Below are positions 1-7,367 of a stretch of DNA of 14,464 nucleotides, one piece after another; positions within the stretch are counted from its first letter, which is position 1; every line of letters begins with the position of its first letter. The DNA lies in contig DASTSE010000242.1 of the NCBI GenBank assembly GCA_035760865.1, positions 1-14,464 of the forward strand, given 5' to 3'. Source of the DNA: Dokdonella_A sp035760865 (GTDB taxonomy: Bacteria > Pseudomonadota > Gammaproteobacteria > Xanthomonadales > Rhodanobacteraceae). The notes beneath the pieces are model-generated. The model did not search any database. It saw nothing but the letters and a program-made list of their open reading frames with translations, and was not told the origin of the DNA. Made by a program: the position numbers and the translations under genes.

Positions 1-38
1 GGAATCGGGAATCGGGAATCGGGAATCGGGAATCGGGA
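1..38. repeat. Tandem heptamer repeat (GGAATCG)n
   Basis: The window opens with five exact copies of the 7-base unit GGAATCG (1-35) and a partial sixth copy. The array begins at base 1, so it may extend beyond the window. A 7-base period is not a multiple of three. The complementary strand reads through as repeating Ile-Pro-Asp-Ser-Arg-Phe-Pro peptides, a known source of spurious short ORFs in xanthomonads. From memory, GGGAATC/GGGATTC arrays are scattered between genes in that order. No gene is supported between the repeat and the amidase start at 143. Confidence 0.85.
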
Positions 39-142
39 GAGCATAGCCGGAGGGGTGATCGGCGACGAGCATCTTCGTCGGCAACGGCAAAGCCTGTACG
101 CTTCGCTTAGACGATCACCTCCTCTCCATTGCCGGCTTCGCC

Positions 143-709
143 ATGCCCCTTGCCATCACCGACTGGCCGCTGCCCTACGAGGAGCGCCTGGCCGCGCGGC
201 CGTCGTCCGCGATCGACCTCGTCGTGATCCATTGCACGGAGCTGCCCGACATGGCGATGGCGCGCGAGTTCGGCGAGCGCATCCATTACGCCGGCACGCA
301 GACCGGCAACAGCGGGCACTACTACATCGACCTCGCCGGCGAGGTGTTCCGTTTCGTCGCCGACACGCGCGTCGCGAACCACACCTTCGGCTACAACCCG
401 CGCTCGATCGGCATCGAACTCGTGAACATCGGCCGCTATCCGGATTGGGGCGACAGCCGTCGCCAGGCCTTCACGGTGCCGTACACGGCCGAGCAGATCG
501 CATCGCTGCGCGCGCTGCTCGCGCAGCTGCGCCACGACCATGCGAGCCTGCGCTGGATCGCCGGCCACGAAGACCTCGACCGTCGCCTCGAGCCCGCGAA
601 GGACGACCCGTCGATCCTGCTGCGGCGGCGCCAGGATCCCGGTCCGCTGTTCCCATGGGACGAGGTCGTGCCGGGCAGCGGCCTCGAACGCATGCCCGTG
701 TCCCCGTAG
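143..709 (+). CDS. N-acetylmuramoyl-L-alanine amidase, AmpD-like (Amidase_2)
   Basis: A 188-residue zinc amidase predicted to cut the bond between N-acetylmuramic acid and the L-Ala of the stem peptide. The Amidase_2 fold spans about residues 23-168. Visible hallmarks are VVIHCTE (His30), NSGHYYID at 56-63, HTFGYNPRSIGIEL (His80, Glu92), AGHEDLDR (His142) and QDPGPLFPW (Asp165). By analogy with AmpD, His30, His142 and Asp165 are the zinc ligands. There is no signal peptide, so a cytoplasmic role in muropeptide recycling is more likely than cell lysis. The start ATG is the one that gives the family's usual N-terminus (MPLAITDWPLPYEERL); no good Shine-Dalgarno sequence precedes it. It differs from canonical AmpD in detail and looks like the separate xanthomonad AmpD-like lineage, so the gene symbol is left blank. 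Confidence 0.9.
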   Translation: MPLAITDWPLPYEERLAARPSSAIDLVVIHCTELPDMAMAREFGERIHYAGTQTGNSGHYYIDLAGEVFRFVADTRVANHTFGYNPRSIGIELVNIGRYPDWGDSRRQAFTVPYTAEQIASLRALLAQLRHDHASLRWIAGHEDLDRRLEPAKDDPSILLRRRQDPGPLFPWDEVVPGSGLERMPVSP

Positions 710-789
710 GTCGGTACGCGGTGCGCGCGTGCGGCCGACGCGGTGCGGGCGCGACGTTCAGGATGTCACGCAGGCGGATCGAGGCGTGC

Positions 790-806
790 AGCGGCGGACC
801 GCCGCT
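790..806 (+). terminator. GC-rich perfect hairpin between amidase and tesB
   Basis: A 7-bp perfect stem, AGCGGCG / CGCCGCT, closes a GAC triloop. It lies 80 bases after the amidase stop and before the tesB promoter. No T-run follows, so it is at most a weak or Rho-assisted terminator, or a chance palindrome in GC-rich DNA. The rest of 710-885 shows no gene that I can support on either strand. Confidence 0.25.
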
Positions 807-885
807 TGCGTGCGGCTCGTTCCAGCCTGCGGCGCGCACCGACCGGGCAGCGCGTGCGCGCGTACCGCGCCAGCGCGCCCTGACC

Positions 886-891
886 TATACT
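886..891 (+). promoter_or_regulatory. Probable -10 box (TATACT) for tesB
   Basis: TATACT matches the sigma-70 -10 consensus at five of six positions and stands out in very GC-rich surroundings. Transcription would begin near 898, about 22 bases before the ATG at 920. No convincing -35 hexamer is present at the right distance. Confidence 0.5.
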
Positions 892-919
892 TCGCGGCCC
901 CGTCGTTCCCGTGCAACGT

Positions 920-1789
920 ATGACGCCCGCCGTCGAAGAACTGCTCTCCCTGCTTCAACTCGAGCGCCTCGAAGACAACCTGTTCCGCGGCGAAAGCCGC
1001 GACATCGGCACGCGCTACGTGTTCGGCGGCCAGGTACTCGGCCAGGCGCTGTCTGCCGCCCAGCAGACCGTCGACGCCGACCGCAACGCGCATTCGCTGC
1101 ACGCGTATTTCCTGCGCGCCGGGGACATCTAGCATCCGATCGTCTACAACGTGGAGCGCACGCGCGACGGCGGCAGCTTTTCCGTGCGACGCGTGACCGC
1201 GATCCAGCACGGCCAGCCGATCTTCAACTTCTCGGCGTCGTTCCAGGCCGAGGAAAGCGGCGTCGAGCACCAATTGCCGATGCCGGCAGTTCCGAAACCC
1301 GAGGATCTCGAACCGGTCGAAGCGTTGCCGGCCGATGAGCTCGCCAGGCTGCCGCCGAAGCTGCAGCGCTGGTTCGGCCGCGCGGGGCCGTATGAATTCC
1401 GCCACGTCTATCCGCGCGACGAGCTCAATCCGCCCAAGCGCCCGCCGTTCCAGCAGGTCTGGTTCCGCCTGACCGGGCGCGTCCCCGAGTCGAGCCCGCC
1501 GCTGCACCGCGCGCTGCTCGCGTACTCGTCGGACTTCCACCTCATCGGCACGACGATGTTTCCGCACGGCATCTCCTTCCTGCAGCGCAACGTGCAGGTC
1601 GCGAGCCTCGACCATGCGATGTGGTTCCATCGCCCGTTCCGCGCCGACGAATGGCTGCTCTATTCGTGCGACAGCCCGACCGCGCAGGGCGCGCGCGGGC
1701 TCGCGCGCGGGATGATCTACAGCGAGGATGGCCGCCTCGTCGCGTCCACCGCGCAGGAAGGCCTCGTGCGCATCCGCAACGACGGCTGA
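920..1789 (+). pseudogene. tesB: Acyl-CoA thioesterase II (TesB), interrupted by an in-frame amber codon
   Basis: A full-length double-hotdog acyl-CoA thioesterase that hydrolyses medium and long acyl-CoA to free fatty acid and CoA. It has 289 codon positions, against 286 residues in E. coli TesB. Residues 1-70 run from the start to FLRAGDI. Codon 71 is TAG (1130-1132). The same frame then continues HPIVYNVERTRDGGSFSVRR to the normal C-terminus STAQEGLVRIRNDG. No indel is needed and, from memory of E. coli TesB (GDSKKPIIYDVE), the stop falls exactly on Lys71; AAG to TAG is a single base change. The expected catalytic positions are kept: Asp205 in YSSDFHL, Ser229 in ASLDHAMW (Thr in E. coli) and Gln279 in AQEGL. 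Without readthrough the products would be 911/920-1132 and an orphan starting near GTG 1151. GTG 911 is an alternative start. A recent nonsense mutation, a sequencing error or amber readthrough remain possible. Confidence 0.88.
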
Positions 1790-1815
1790 CCGCGCCTGCG
1801 CCGCCGCGCGTACGC

Positions 1816-1821
1816 TAGAAT
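1816..1821 (+). promoter_or_regulatory. -10 box TAGAAT, predicted leaderless start
   Basis: TAGAAT ends only six bases before the ATG at 1828. With normal -10 to +1 spacing, transcription would start at or within a base or two of the start codon, giving a leaderless mRNA. This also explains the missing Shine-Dalgarno sequence. The same box and placement recur at 2452. No clear -35 is visible. Confidence 0.55.
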
Positions 1822-1827
1822 CGCCGC

Positions 1828-2214
1828 ATGCGCCAGATCTACACCTCGCCGCGGATGGAGAACATCGAGCGCGTCGTCGCACTGATGGCCGAGCACGGCA
1901 TCAAGACGACGATCGCGAACCGGCGCGCGTACCAGGGCGCCGACTGGAAGCGCTTCAGCTACACCGCGAAGGCGGACCGCGACAGCTGGCCGCAGGTATC
2001 GGTCGTGCGCTCGGAGGACCAGACGCTCGCGCGCAAGGTGCTGCGCGACGCCGGGCTCGAGCCGGCGACGAGGTTCGCCGACGAACTCGCCGCCGCGCGC
2101 GGCGTCGGCAGCCCCGCCCAGCACAACCGCGCCTCGCTGCGCATCAAGCTCGTCGTACTCGCGCTGATCGCCGGCGTCTCGGTCCTCATTGCGCTGAGCG
2201 TGCTGCGGCACTAG
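1828..2214 (+). CDS. DUF2007-like ('pathogenicity-like') protein with C-terminal membrane anchor
   Basis: A 128-residue protein. Residues 1-90 begin MRQIYTSPRMENIERVVALM and contain the pattern of a small alpha/beta signal-transducing DUF2007-type domain: an N-terminal 'position in the sequence / neighbouring residues' helix, then NRRAYQGADWKRFSY, then WPQVSVVRSEDQTLARKVL. A basic linker precedes one hydrophobic segment at about 105-125 (LVVLALIAGVSVLIALSVL), so the domain should face the cytoplasm from an inner-membrane anchor. Similar xanthomonad proteins carry the uninformative label 'pathogenicity-like'; no activity is known to me. The ATG is fixed by a TAGAAT box six bases upstream. It is a single gene, 38 bases after tesB, and appears to have its own promoter. 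Confidence 0.8.
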   Translation: MRQIYTSPRMENIERVVALMAEHGIKTTIANRRAYQGADWKRFSYTAKADRDSWPQVSVVRSEDQTLARKVLRDAGLEPATRFADELAAARGVGSPAQHNRASLRIKLVVLALIAGVSVLIALSVLRH

Positions 2215-2451
2215 GCCGACGGGCCGCCGCCCGGCTCGTGCATCCTGACGCGCCGCCGGATTCGTCGGGGCCAGCGCCCCTCTCGCCGCGTTCCGGGGTC
2301 GCGCCGACGGCTCACCGACGCCGGCCGCCGGATCGGCCGCCGGTGCGGACAATCCCTCGTGCGTCGCCGTCGGCATCGACGACCGCGGCACCGTGCCGAC
2401 GGCATCCTCGAGCGGACACGCGCCGCAACAGGCACGCTGCCGCGGACGGGC
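2215..2451. other. Gene-free intergenic stretch with a direct repeat
   Basis: About 240 bases between the DUF2007-like gene and bpt. ORFs on either strand here give Arg/Pro/Ala-rich nonsense and no recognisable protein. The only internal structure noted is a 10-base direct repeat, CGGCCGCCGG, at 2322-2331 and 2334-2343. No RNA gene or terminator with a T-run is visible. Confidence 0.6.
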
Positions 2452-2457
2452 TAGAAT
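2452..2457 (+). promoter_or_regulatory. -10 box TAGAAT, predicted leaderless start of bpt
   Basis: TAGAAT is followed by seven bases and then ATG at 2465, which places +1 at or very near the start codon. An upstream in-frame ATG at 2456 overlaps the -10 box itself and would not be in the transcript, so this box decides in favour of the start at 2465. Confidence 0.55.
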
Positions 2458-2464
2458 GGGCATC

Positions 2465-3166
2465 ATGCGCTCGGACGTCGTCCGCCTGTTCCAGACCCTG
2501 CCGCACCCGTGCGGCTATTACGCGTCGCGCACCGCGCAGAACATCGTCATCGATCCGAGCGCACCGCAGCTGCCGCAGATCTACGACATCGCCGTGCAGC
2601 GCGGCTATCGCCGCGCCGGCGGCCACGTCTATCACCCACAGTGCAATGGCTGCCGCGCGTGCGTCGCGTGCCGCGTGCCGGTCGAGCGCTTCAAGCCGGA
2701 TCGGTCGCAGCGCCGCTGCCTCGCGCGCAACGCCGATCTCGGCGTACGCCTGATGCCCGCGAACTACACCGACGAGTACTTCGCGCTATACCGGCGTTAC
2801 CTGCGCGCGCGCCATCCCGACGGCGGCATGGACGACGCGCGCCCGGAGGATTTCGCCCGCTTCCTCTACACGGGCTGGAGCCCGACGCGTTTCGTCGAGC
2901 TGCGCGAGCGCGAGCGCCTCGTCGGCATCGCCGTCACCGACTTCTGCGCAGCGGGACTGTCGGCGGTCTACACCTTCTTCGATCCCGACTGCGAGACGCG
3001 CAGCCTCGGCACGTTCGCGATCCTCACCCAGCTGCGCATCGCGCGCGACCAGGGCTTGCCGCACGTGTATCTCGGCTTCTGGATCGAGGGACACCCGAAG
3101 ATGGACTACAAGGCGCGCTACCGCCCGCTCGAAGTGCTGCGCGAAGGGATCTGGACCGATCTCTGA
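2465..3166 (+). CDS. bpt: Aspartate/glutamate leucyltransferase (bacterial ATE-like)
   Basis: A 233-residue aminoacyl-tRNA-protein transferase. It transfers leucine from Leu-tRNA to N-terminal Asp or Glu, turning proteins into N-end-rule substrates for ClpS/ClpAP. The N-terminal ATE domain shows PHPCGYY (Cys16) and the Cys-rich YHPQCNGCRACVACRVPV with Cys60, Cys63, Cys66 and Cys69. The C-terminal GNAT-like half contains YTFFDPD, GTFAILTQLRIA, YLGFWIEGHPKMDYK and a final RPLEVL. Length is as expected for the family. Start 2465 gives the conserved N-terminus (SDVVRLFQTLPHPCGYY) and fits the leaderless promoter; the upstream GTG 2393 and ATG 2456 add non-conserved residues. The stop lies 12 bases from the stop of the convergent 88-residue gene. 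Confidence 0.93.
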   Translation: MRSDVVRLFQTLPHPCGYYASRTAQNIVIDPSAPQLPQIYDIAVQRGYRRAGGHVYHPQCNGCRACVACRVPVERFKPDRSQRRCLARNADLGVRLMPANYTDEYFALYRRYLRARHPDGGMDDARPEDFARFLYTGWSPTRFVELRERERLVGIAVTDFCAAGLSAVYTFFDPDCETRSLGTFAILTQLRIARDQGLPHVYLGFWIEGHPKMDYKARYRPLEVLREGIWTDL

Positions 3167-3178
3167 AGCGCGCCGGCG

Positions 3179-3445
3179 TCAGACGAATCCGATCTCGTGC
3201 TCGCCATGCATCGACATGACGAGCTTGACCATCGACACCGGTACCATGATCTCGAGCTCGAGTGCCTCACCCTTCGGCCCCTTGCCGGCGAGCGTCATCT
3301 CGAACAACGCACCCGACGCATCGATCTCGCTGCAGACGATGTGCGCGCCGCCGGGGAGGTCGCGCAGGTACGGCTTGATCGGTTCGCCGAGCGCTTCGAT
3401 CGCCTGCGGATAGAGGAACACGGCGTAGTTCTTCGGATCGGTCAT
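3179..3445 (-). CDS. Conserved-looking protein of unknown function, 88 aa, downstream of purT
   Basis: I do not recognise a named family. The protein starts MTDPKNYAVFLYPQAIEALG, is acidic to neutral, and has one cysteine (Cys38) and no signal peptide or membrane helix. The C-terminal half (LFEMTLAGKGPKGEALELEI followed by MVPVSMVKLVMSMHGEHEIGFV) alternates hydrophobic and polar residues like beta strands and ends in a short helix. Start 3445 is preferred because the longer reading upstream overlaps the end of purT with Arg-rich, non-protein-like sequence. It lies 79 bases after purT on the same strand, so co-transcription is likely. I believe similar short proteins occur in other xanthomonads but could not check. 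Confidence 0.7.
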   Translation of the reverse strand: MTDPKNYAVFLYPQAIEALGEPIKPYLRDLPGGAHIVCSEIDASGALFEMTLAGKGPKGEALELEIMVPVSMVKLVMSMHGEHEIGFV

Positions 3446-3524
3446 GTGCGGGCCCGGATGATGGCGGAACTCGCCGCTGCGCGGCTCGCCCCGCCCTGGG
3501 TGGACGGGAAGGAAGGGTCGGGTT

Positions 3525-4706
3525 TCAGGGTTCCACGCGTAGATGCGACGCTGCCCGCACGGCTTTCGCGACCGCCGCGTCGATGTCCGCATCGCGCGCG
3601 AGCGTGACCGCCATGCGCCGCTGGCCACGCACCTGCGGCTTGCCGAACAGCCGAAGCATCGTATCGGGTTCGGCGAGCGCCTCGGCGACGCCGTGGTAGC
3701 GCGGCCGGTCGCCGTCGCCGCTGCACAGCACCGCGCACGACGCCGACGGTCCGAACTGGCGGATCGCGGGAATCGGCAAGCCGAGGATCGCGCGCGCGTG
3801 CAGCGCGAACTCCGACAGGTCCTGCGAGATGAGCGTCACGAGGCCGGTGTCGTGGGGCCGCGGGCTGACTTCGGAAAAGATCACGTCGTCGCCCTTGACG
3901 AAGAACTCGACCCCGAAGACGCCGTAGCCGCCGAGCGCGCCGGTGATCGCACCGGCCTGCCGTTGCGCTTCGGCGATCGCCTTCGCGCTCATCGGCTGCG
4001 GCTGCCACGACTCGCGATAGTCGCCGTGTTCCTGGCGATGGCCGATCGGCGCGCAGAAACTCGTGCCGCCCGCGTGGCGCACGGTGAGCTGGGTGATCTC
4101 GTAGTCGAAATCGACGAAGCCTTCGACGATGCAGCGCCCCTTGCCCGCGCGACCGCCCGACTGCGCGTAGTCCCACGCGGCGTCGACCTCGGACTCGCCG
4201 CGCACCGTGCTCTGCCCCTTGCCCGAGCTGCTCATGACCGGCTTGATCACGAACGGCAGCCCGATCGCGGCAAGCGCGTCGCGGTAATCCTCGCGCGTGT
4301 CGACGAACCGGTAGCGCGAGGTCGGCAGGCCGAGCTCCTCGGCGGCGAGGCGGCGGATCCCTTCGCGGTCCATCGTGAGCCACGCCGCGCGCGCGGTCGG
4401 GATCACGCGCAAACCGGCCCGTTCGAGCTCGATCAGGGTCGGCGTATGGATCGCCTCGATCTCGGGCACGACGAGATCGGGCCGTTCGAGCTCGATCACG
4501 CGGCGCAGCGCGGAACCGTCGAGCATGTCGATCACGTGCGAACGGTGCGCGACCTGCATCGCGGGCGCATTCGCGTAGCGGTCGACCGCGATCACTTCGA
4601 CCGCGAGCCGCTGCAGCTCGATCGCAACCTCCTTGCCGAGTTCGCCCGAGCCGAGCAGAAGCACGCGGATCGCAGTGTCGGTGTGCGGGGTGCCGAAGGG
4701 TTTCAT
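3525..4706 (-). CDS. purT: Formate-dependent phosphoribosylglycinamide formyltransferase PurT
   Basis: A 393-residue ATP-grasp enzyme that makes formylglycinamide ribonucleotide from GAR, formate and ATP, the folate-independent route for the third step of de novo purine synthesis. Visible landmarks: N-terminal VLLLGSGELGKEVAIELQRL (about 14-33), DRYANAPAMQVAHRSHVIDM, VPEIEAIHT, the ATP-grasp core LTMDREGIRRLAAEELGLPTS, PFVIKPVMSSSGKGQS (P-loop), APIGHRQEHGDYRESWQPQ, FGVEFFVKGDDVIFSEVSPRPHDTG (metal-binding acidic residues), and a C-terminal RLFGKP. It matches E. coli PurT closely along its whole length (392 aa there). No folate-dependent purN is in the window. A TAGAAT -10 lies 28 bases upstream of the ATG. 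Confidence 0.97.
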   Translation of the reverse strand: MKPFGTPHTDTAIRVLLLGSGELGKEVAIELQRLAVEVIAVDRYANAPAMQVAHRSHVIDMLDGSALRRVIELERPDLVVPEIEAIHTPTLIELERAGLRVIPTARAAWLTMDREGIRRLAAEELGLPTSRYRFVDTREDYRDALAAIGLPFVIKPVMSSSGKGQSTVRGESEVDAAWDYAQSGGRAGKGRCIVEGFVDFDYEITQLTVRHAGGTSFCAPIGHRQEHGDYRESWQPQPMSAKAIAEAQRQAGAITGALGGYGVFGVEFFVKGDDVIFSEVSPRPHDTGLVTLISQDLSEFALHARAILGLPIPAIRQFGPSASCAVLCSGDGDRPRYHGVAEALAEPDTMLRLFGKPQVRGQRRMAVTLARDADIDAAVAKAVRAASHLRVEP

Positions 4707-4733
4707 GCGCAGACTCGCGGCGGCGGGCCGCAG

Positions 4734-4739
4734 ATTCTA
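4734..4739 (-). promoter_or_regulatory. -10 box (TAGAAT on minus strand) for purT
   Basis: ATTCTA on the plus strand reads TAGAAT towards purT. Transcription would start near 4727, leaving a leader of about 20 bases. I see no PurR-like or riboswitch-like element in the short leader, and no strong -35. The rest of the divergent gap (4740-4884) holds a small GCCCG-GAT-CGGGC palindrome near 4840 but no gene. Confidence 0.45.
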
Positions 4740-4884
4740 GGGAATGGCACGAACAAGTCCATCCCGCGCGCGGGGGCCGACGGAACATCGGCGCTCGCGC
4801 AAAGCGCGCGATCCACAATGCCCGACCGATTGCGGCACGCCCGGATCGGGCACACTACGCGCTTGCCCCTGGTCGGAACCGCCG

Positions 4885-6321
4885 ATGCGCCGCACCCTGC
4901 CCCTGGTCGCCCTGCCGTTCGTGATGCTGCCGCTCGTCGCGCTCGCGACGCCGCCCGAGGACCAGTGGTTCACGGTGCTGCTCGACGGGCGCAAGATCGG
5001 CTCGTTCGAGGCGAAGCGCGAAGTGCGCGATCGCAAGGTACACACGACGCAGACGCTCGAGATCGAACTCGAACGCGCCGGCGTCAAAGTCGCACTCGGC
5101 AGCAGCGAGAGCGCGACCGAGACCGTCGACGGCCAGCCGCTCGCGTTCGCGAGCACGTCGCGCCTCTCGGGCAGCGAGACGCGCATCGAAGGTCGCGTGC
5201 ACGACGGCCTGATCGAGATCGACACGACCACGGGCGGAGCGGCCCAGCATCGGCGCATGGACTGGCCGGCGCAGGCGTTGCTGCCCGAAGGCCTGCGCCT
5301 CGCCGGGCTGCGTGCGGGGCTCGCGGCAGGCACGCGCTACCGGGCGCTCGCGTTCCAGCCGTCGAGCCTCGACTCCGCCGAAATCACCAGCACGGTGGCC
5401 GCGCCCGAGCGGGTGGACCTGCCCGGCGGCGCACGCGAGCTGCACCCGGTCGACCAGGTGCTCGCCTTCCCCGGCGCGCCGATGAAGACGCGTGCATGGG
5501 TCGATGCCGACCAGACCGTGCACAAGTTGACCCTGCCGATGATGGGCGTCGAGCTCGTCCTGCTCGCGTGCGACCGCGCCTGCGCGACCGCGCCCAACCA
5601 GGGCAGCGACGTGTTCTCGCGCACGCTGATGCCGTCGCCGCGCGCGCTGCGCATCGACGAACTCGCGGGCACGATGCGCTACACGCTCGCGTCGCCACGC
5701 GACGAGTCGGCGCTCGCATTGCCGGACACGGACGAACAGAGCGTCGTCGCGCGCGGCCGCGAGCGTATCGTCACGGTCCGGCGCGACGCACTGGCGCGCA
5801 AGGGCGAGAAGCCCGCGGCCGCGGACTACAAGCCGAACGACTGGCTGCAGAGCGAAGCGCCGGAGATCGTCCGGCTCGCCCGCCAGGCCGCCGGCGACGC
5901 GACGACGCCGCTCGAGCGCATGCGTCGCGTCGAGACGTTCGTGCGCGGCTTCATCCGCGCCAAGACGCTCGACGTCGGCTACGCGTCCGCACTCGAGGTC
6001 GCGCGCAAGCCCGAGGGCGACTGCACCGAGCACGCGCTGCTCGTCGCCGCACTCGGTCGCGCGCTCGGCATCGCGACGCGCGTCGTCGACGGCCTCGCGT
6101 ATGCGCCCGGCTTCGCCGGCAAGGACCAGGTCTTCGTGCCGCATGCGTGGGCACAGGCATGGGTGGACGGCCGCTGGCAGAGTTTCGACGCGGCGTTGCC
6201 GGGCTTTGACGCGGGCCACATCGCGCTCGGCATCGGCGATGGCGATCCGTGGCGCTTCTACGCCGGTCTCGACCTGCTCGGCCGCGTCGAGCTGCGCGAA
6301 GCGCAATCGGCCGACCGGTAG
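4885..6321 (+). CDS. Exported transglutaminase-like protein
   Basis: A 478-residue protein with a signal peptide at 1-21 (MRRTLPLVALPFVMLPLVALA), then about 340 residues of beta-rich sequence beginning PPEDQWFTVLLDGRKIGSFEA, and a C-terminal transglutaminase-like core. The catalytic triad is readable: Cys380 in EGDCTEHALLVAALGRALGI, His420 in VPHAWAQAWV and Asp435 in SFDAALPG. Bacterial proteins of this type are usually peptidases or amidases rather than protein cross-linkers; the substrate is unknown. The start at 4885 is the ATG that gives the signal peptide; the longer reading to 4744 adds polar Arg/Pro-rich sequence. It ends six bases from the stop of the convergent AraC gene, with no room for a terminator. 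The periplasm is the likely location. Confidence 0.88.
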   Translation: MRRTLPLVALPFVMLPLVALATPPEDQWFTVLLDGRKIGSFEAKREVRDRKVHTTQTLEIELERAGVKVALGSSESATETVDGQPLAFASTSRLSGSETRIEGRVHDGLIEIDTTTGGAAQHRRMDWPAQALLPEGLRLAGLRAGLAAGTRYRALAFQPSSLDSAEITSTVAAPERVDLPGGARELHPVDQVLAFPGAPMKTRAWVDADQTVHKLTLPMMGVELVLLACDRACATAPNQGSDVFSRTLMPSPRALRIDELAGTMRYTLASPRDESALALPDTDEQSVVARGRERIVTVRRDALARKGEKPAAADYKPNDWLQSEAPEIVRLARQAAGDATTPLERMRRVETFVRGFIRAKTLDVGYASALEVARKPEGDCTEHALLVAALGRALGIATRVVDGLAYAPGFAGKDQVFVPHAWAQAWVDGRWQSFDAALPGFDAGHIALGIGDGDPWRFYAGLDLLGRVELREAQSADR

Positions 6322-6327
6322 CGCCGG

Positions 6328-7347
6328 CTAGGGGCGAGCCCGCGCGCCTCGGCCGCGCGTGCGCGGTGCAGCGACCGCCGTCGTCGCGCGCATGCGCGCC
6401 GGCGTCGTGCCCGCGGCCCTGCGCATGAGGCGACGCAGTGCCGTCGCATCCTGATAGCCGACAGCGGCGGCGACGCGATCGATGCTGAGCCGGCTGTTCT
6501 GCAGCAGGCTGCGCGCACGATGCAGGCGGATGCTCGAGACGAGCGCGATCGTGCCCATGCCCGTCGCGTGCCGCACGCGGCGCGCGAGCGTGCGCTCGGA
6601 CACGCACAACTCGCGCGCGAGTTCGCCCACCGACGGCACGTCCGGCAGCGCGGTCTCGACGCGACGGGTGAGCCGCGCCACGAGCGCGTCGCCGCTCGCG
6701 AGCATCGCCGGCACGACGAACTGCGCCTGCTCGCCGCGTTCGTGCAGCAGCAGCACGCGCGAAACGCCGTCGGCGATGCGCGCGCCGAAGCGCGCGCGCA
6801 GCAGGTACAGCATCAGGTCCGACTGCGCGAACGCGGCGCCGGCGGTGAGCACGGGCCCGTCGACGCAGAGGATGCGATTCGCCTCGACGCGCGTGTCCGC
6901 GGCGATGCGCGCGAGCTCGGGCGCAAGCCACCACGTCGTCGTCGCATGCCGCCCCGCGAGCACGCCGGCCGCCTGCAGCAGGAACACCGCCGAGCACGAT
7001 GCCGCGACCCGACCGCCGCCGGCGACGTGCGCGGCGATCTGCCGGATCGCCCGGCGGCTGTCGTCGGCTTCGAGCCGCGCGCGTAGTTCGCGTGCGTCCG
7101 CGACCCAGATGCCCGGCACGAGCAACACCGAATGCAGCGCGCCGCGACGCGCCGGCAATCGCGCCGTCTGCGCGACGATGCCGCCCTGCAACGGGACGCA
7201 GCCACCGGCGATCGAATAGAGGCCCCAGGTCGGCGCCGCCTCGCCGTTGCGCGTGGCCAGCAAGGCCGCCGCCGCGAGGATGTCGCGCGTCATCGACACT
7301 CCGCTCGGGTTGGTCCCGTCGAGCAGCAGCAGCTCGAAATCCGTCAT
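6328..7347 (-). CDS. GlxA-type AraC family regulator (DJ-1/PfpI domain + AraC HTH)
   Basis: A 339-residue transcription regulator. Residues about 4-190 form a DJ-1/PfpI (class I glutamine amidotransferase-like) domain with Cys118 at the nucleophile-elbow position (AASCSAVFLLQAAGVLAGR). The usual TTHW motif of GlxA proteins reads TTTWW here, so the histidine is absent and the domain is probably a ligand sensor, not an enzyme. Residues about 235-325 hold the two AraC helix-turn-helix units: VGELARELCVSERTLARRVR and RVAAAVGYQDATALRRLMRR followed by GTTP. The C-terminus is Arg-rich. It is divergent from the hydrolase/dehydrogenase pair with 96 bases between starts, the usual arrangement for a regulator and its target. 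The inducer is unknown. Confidence 0.9.
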   Translation of the reverse strand: MTDFELLLLDGTNPSGVSMTRDILAAAALLATRNGEAAPTWGLYSIAGGCVPLQGGIVAQTARLPARRGALHSVLLVPGIWVADARELRARLEADDSRRAIRQIAAHVAGGGRVAASCSAVFLLQAAGVLAGRHATTTWWLAPELARIAADTRVEANRILCVDGPVLTAGAAFAQSDLMLYLLRARFGARIADGVSRVLLLHERGEQAQFVVPAMLASGDALVARLTRRVETALPDVPSVGELARELCVSERTLARRVRHATGMGTIALVSSIRLHRARSLLQNSRLSIDRVAAAVGYQDATALRRLMRRAAGTTPARMRATTAVAAPRTRGRGARARP

Positions 7348-7367
7348 GTCCGAATCCGCCCGTAAGA

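Noticed and set aside
113..123. GATCACCTCCT, identical to the 3' tail of 16S rRNA (anti-Shine-Dalgarno)
   Set aside because: Flanking sequence is not 16S rRNA. On the minus strand it reads as a perfect Shine-Dalgarno sequence, but no start codon lies at a usable distance. Probably chance.
471..839. Minus-strand open frame of 122 codons over the amidase end and the following gap
   Set aside because: Arg/Pro/Gly-rich, no start signals and no recognisable fold; it overlaps the amidase gene.
2456..2464. Alternative start ATG at 2456 (or GTG 2393) for bpt
   Set aside because: 2456 lies inside the TAGAAT -10 box and 2393 adds non-conserved residues. ATG 2465 gives the family N-terminus.
3543..6209. 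Plus-strand open frame of 888 codons antisense to purT and overlapping the transglutaminase-like gene
   Set aside because: Arg/Ala/His-rich translation with no recognisable domain. It is a GC-codon shadow of purT, which matches its family along its whole length.
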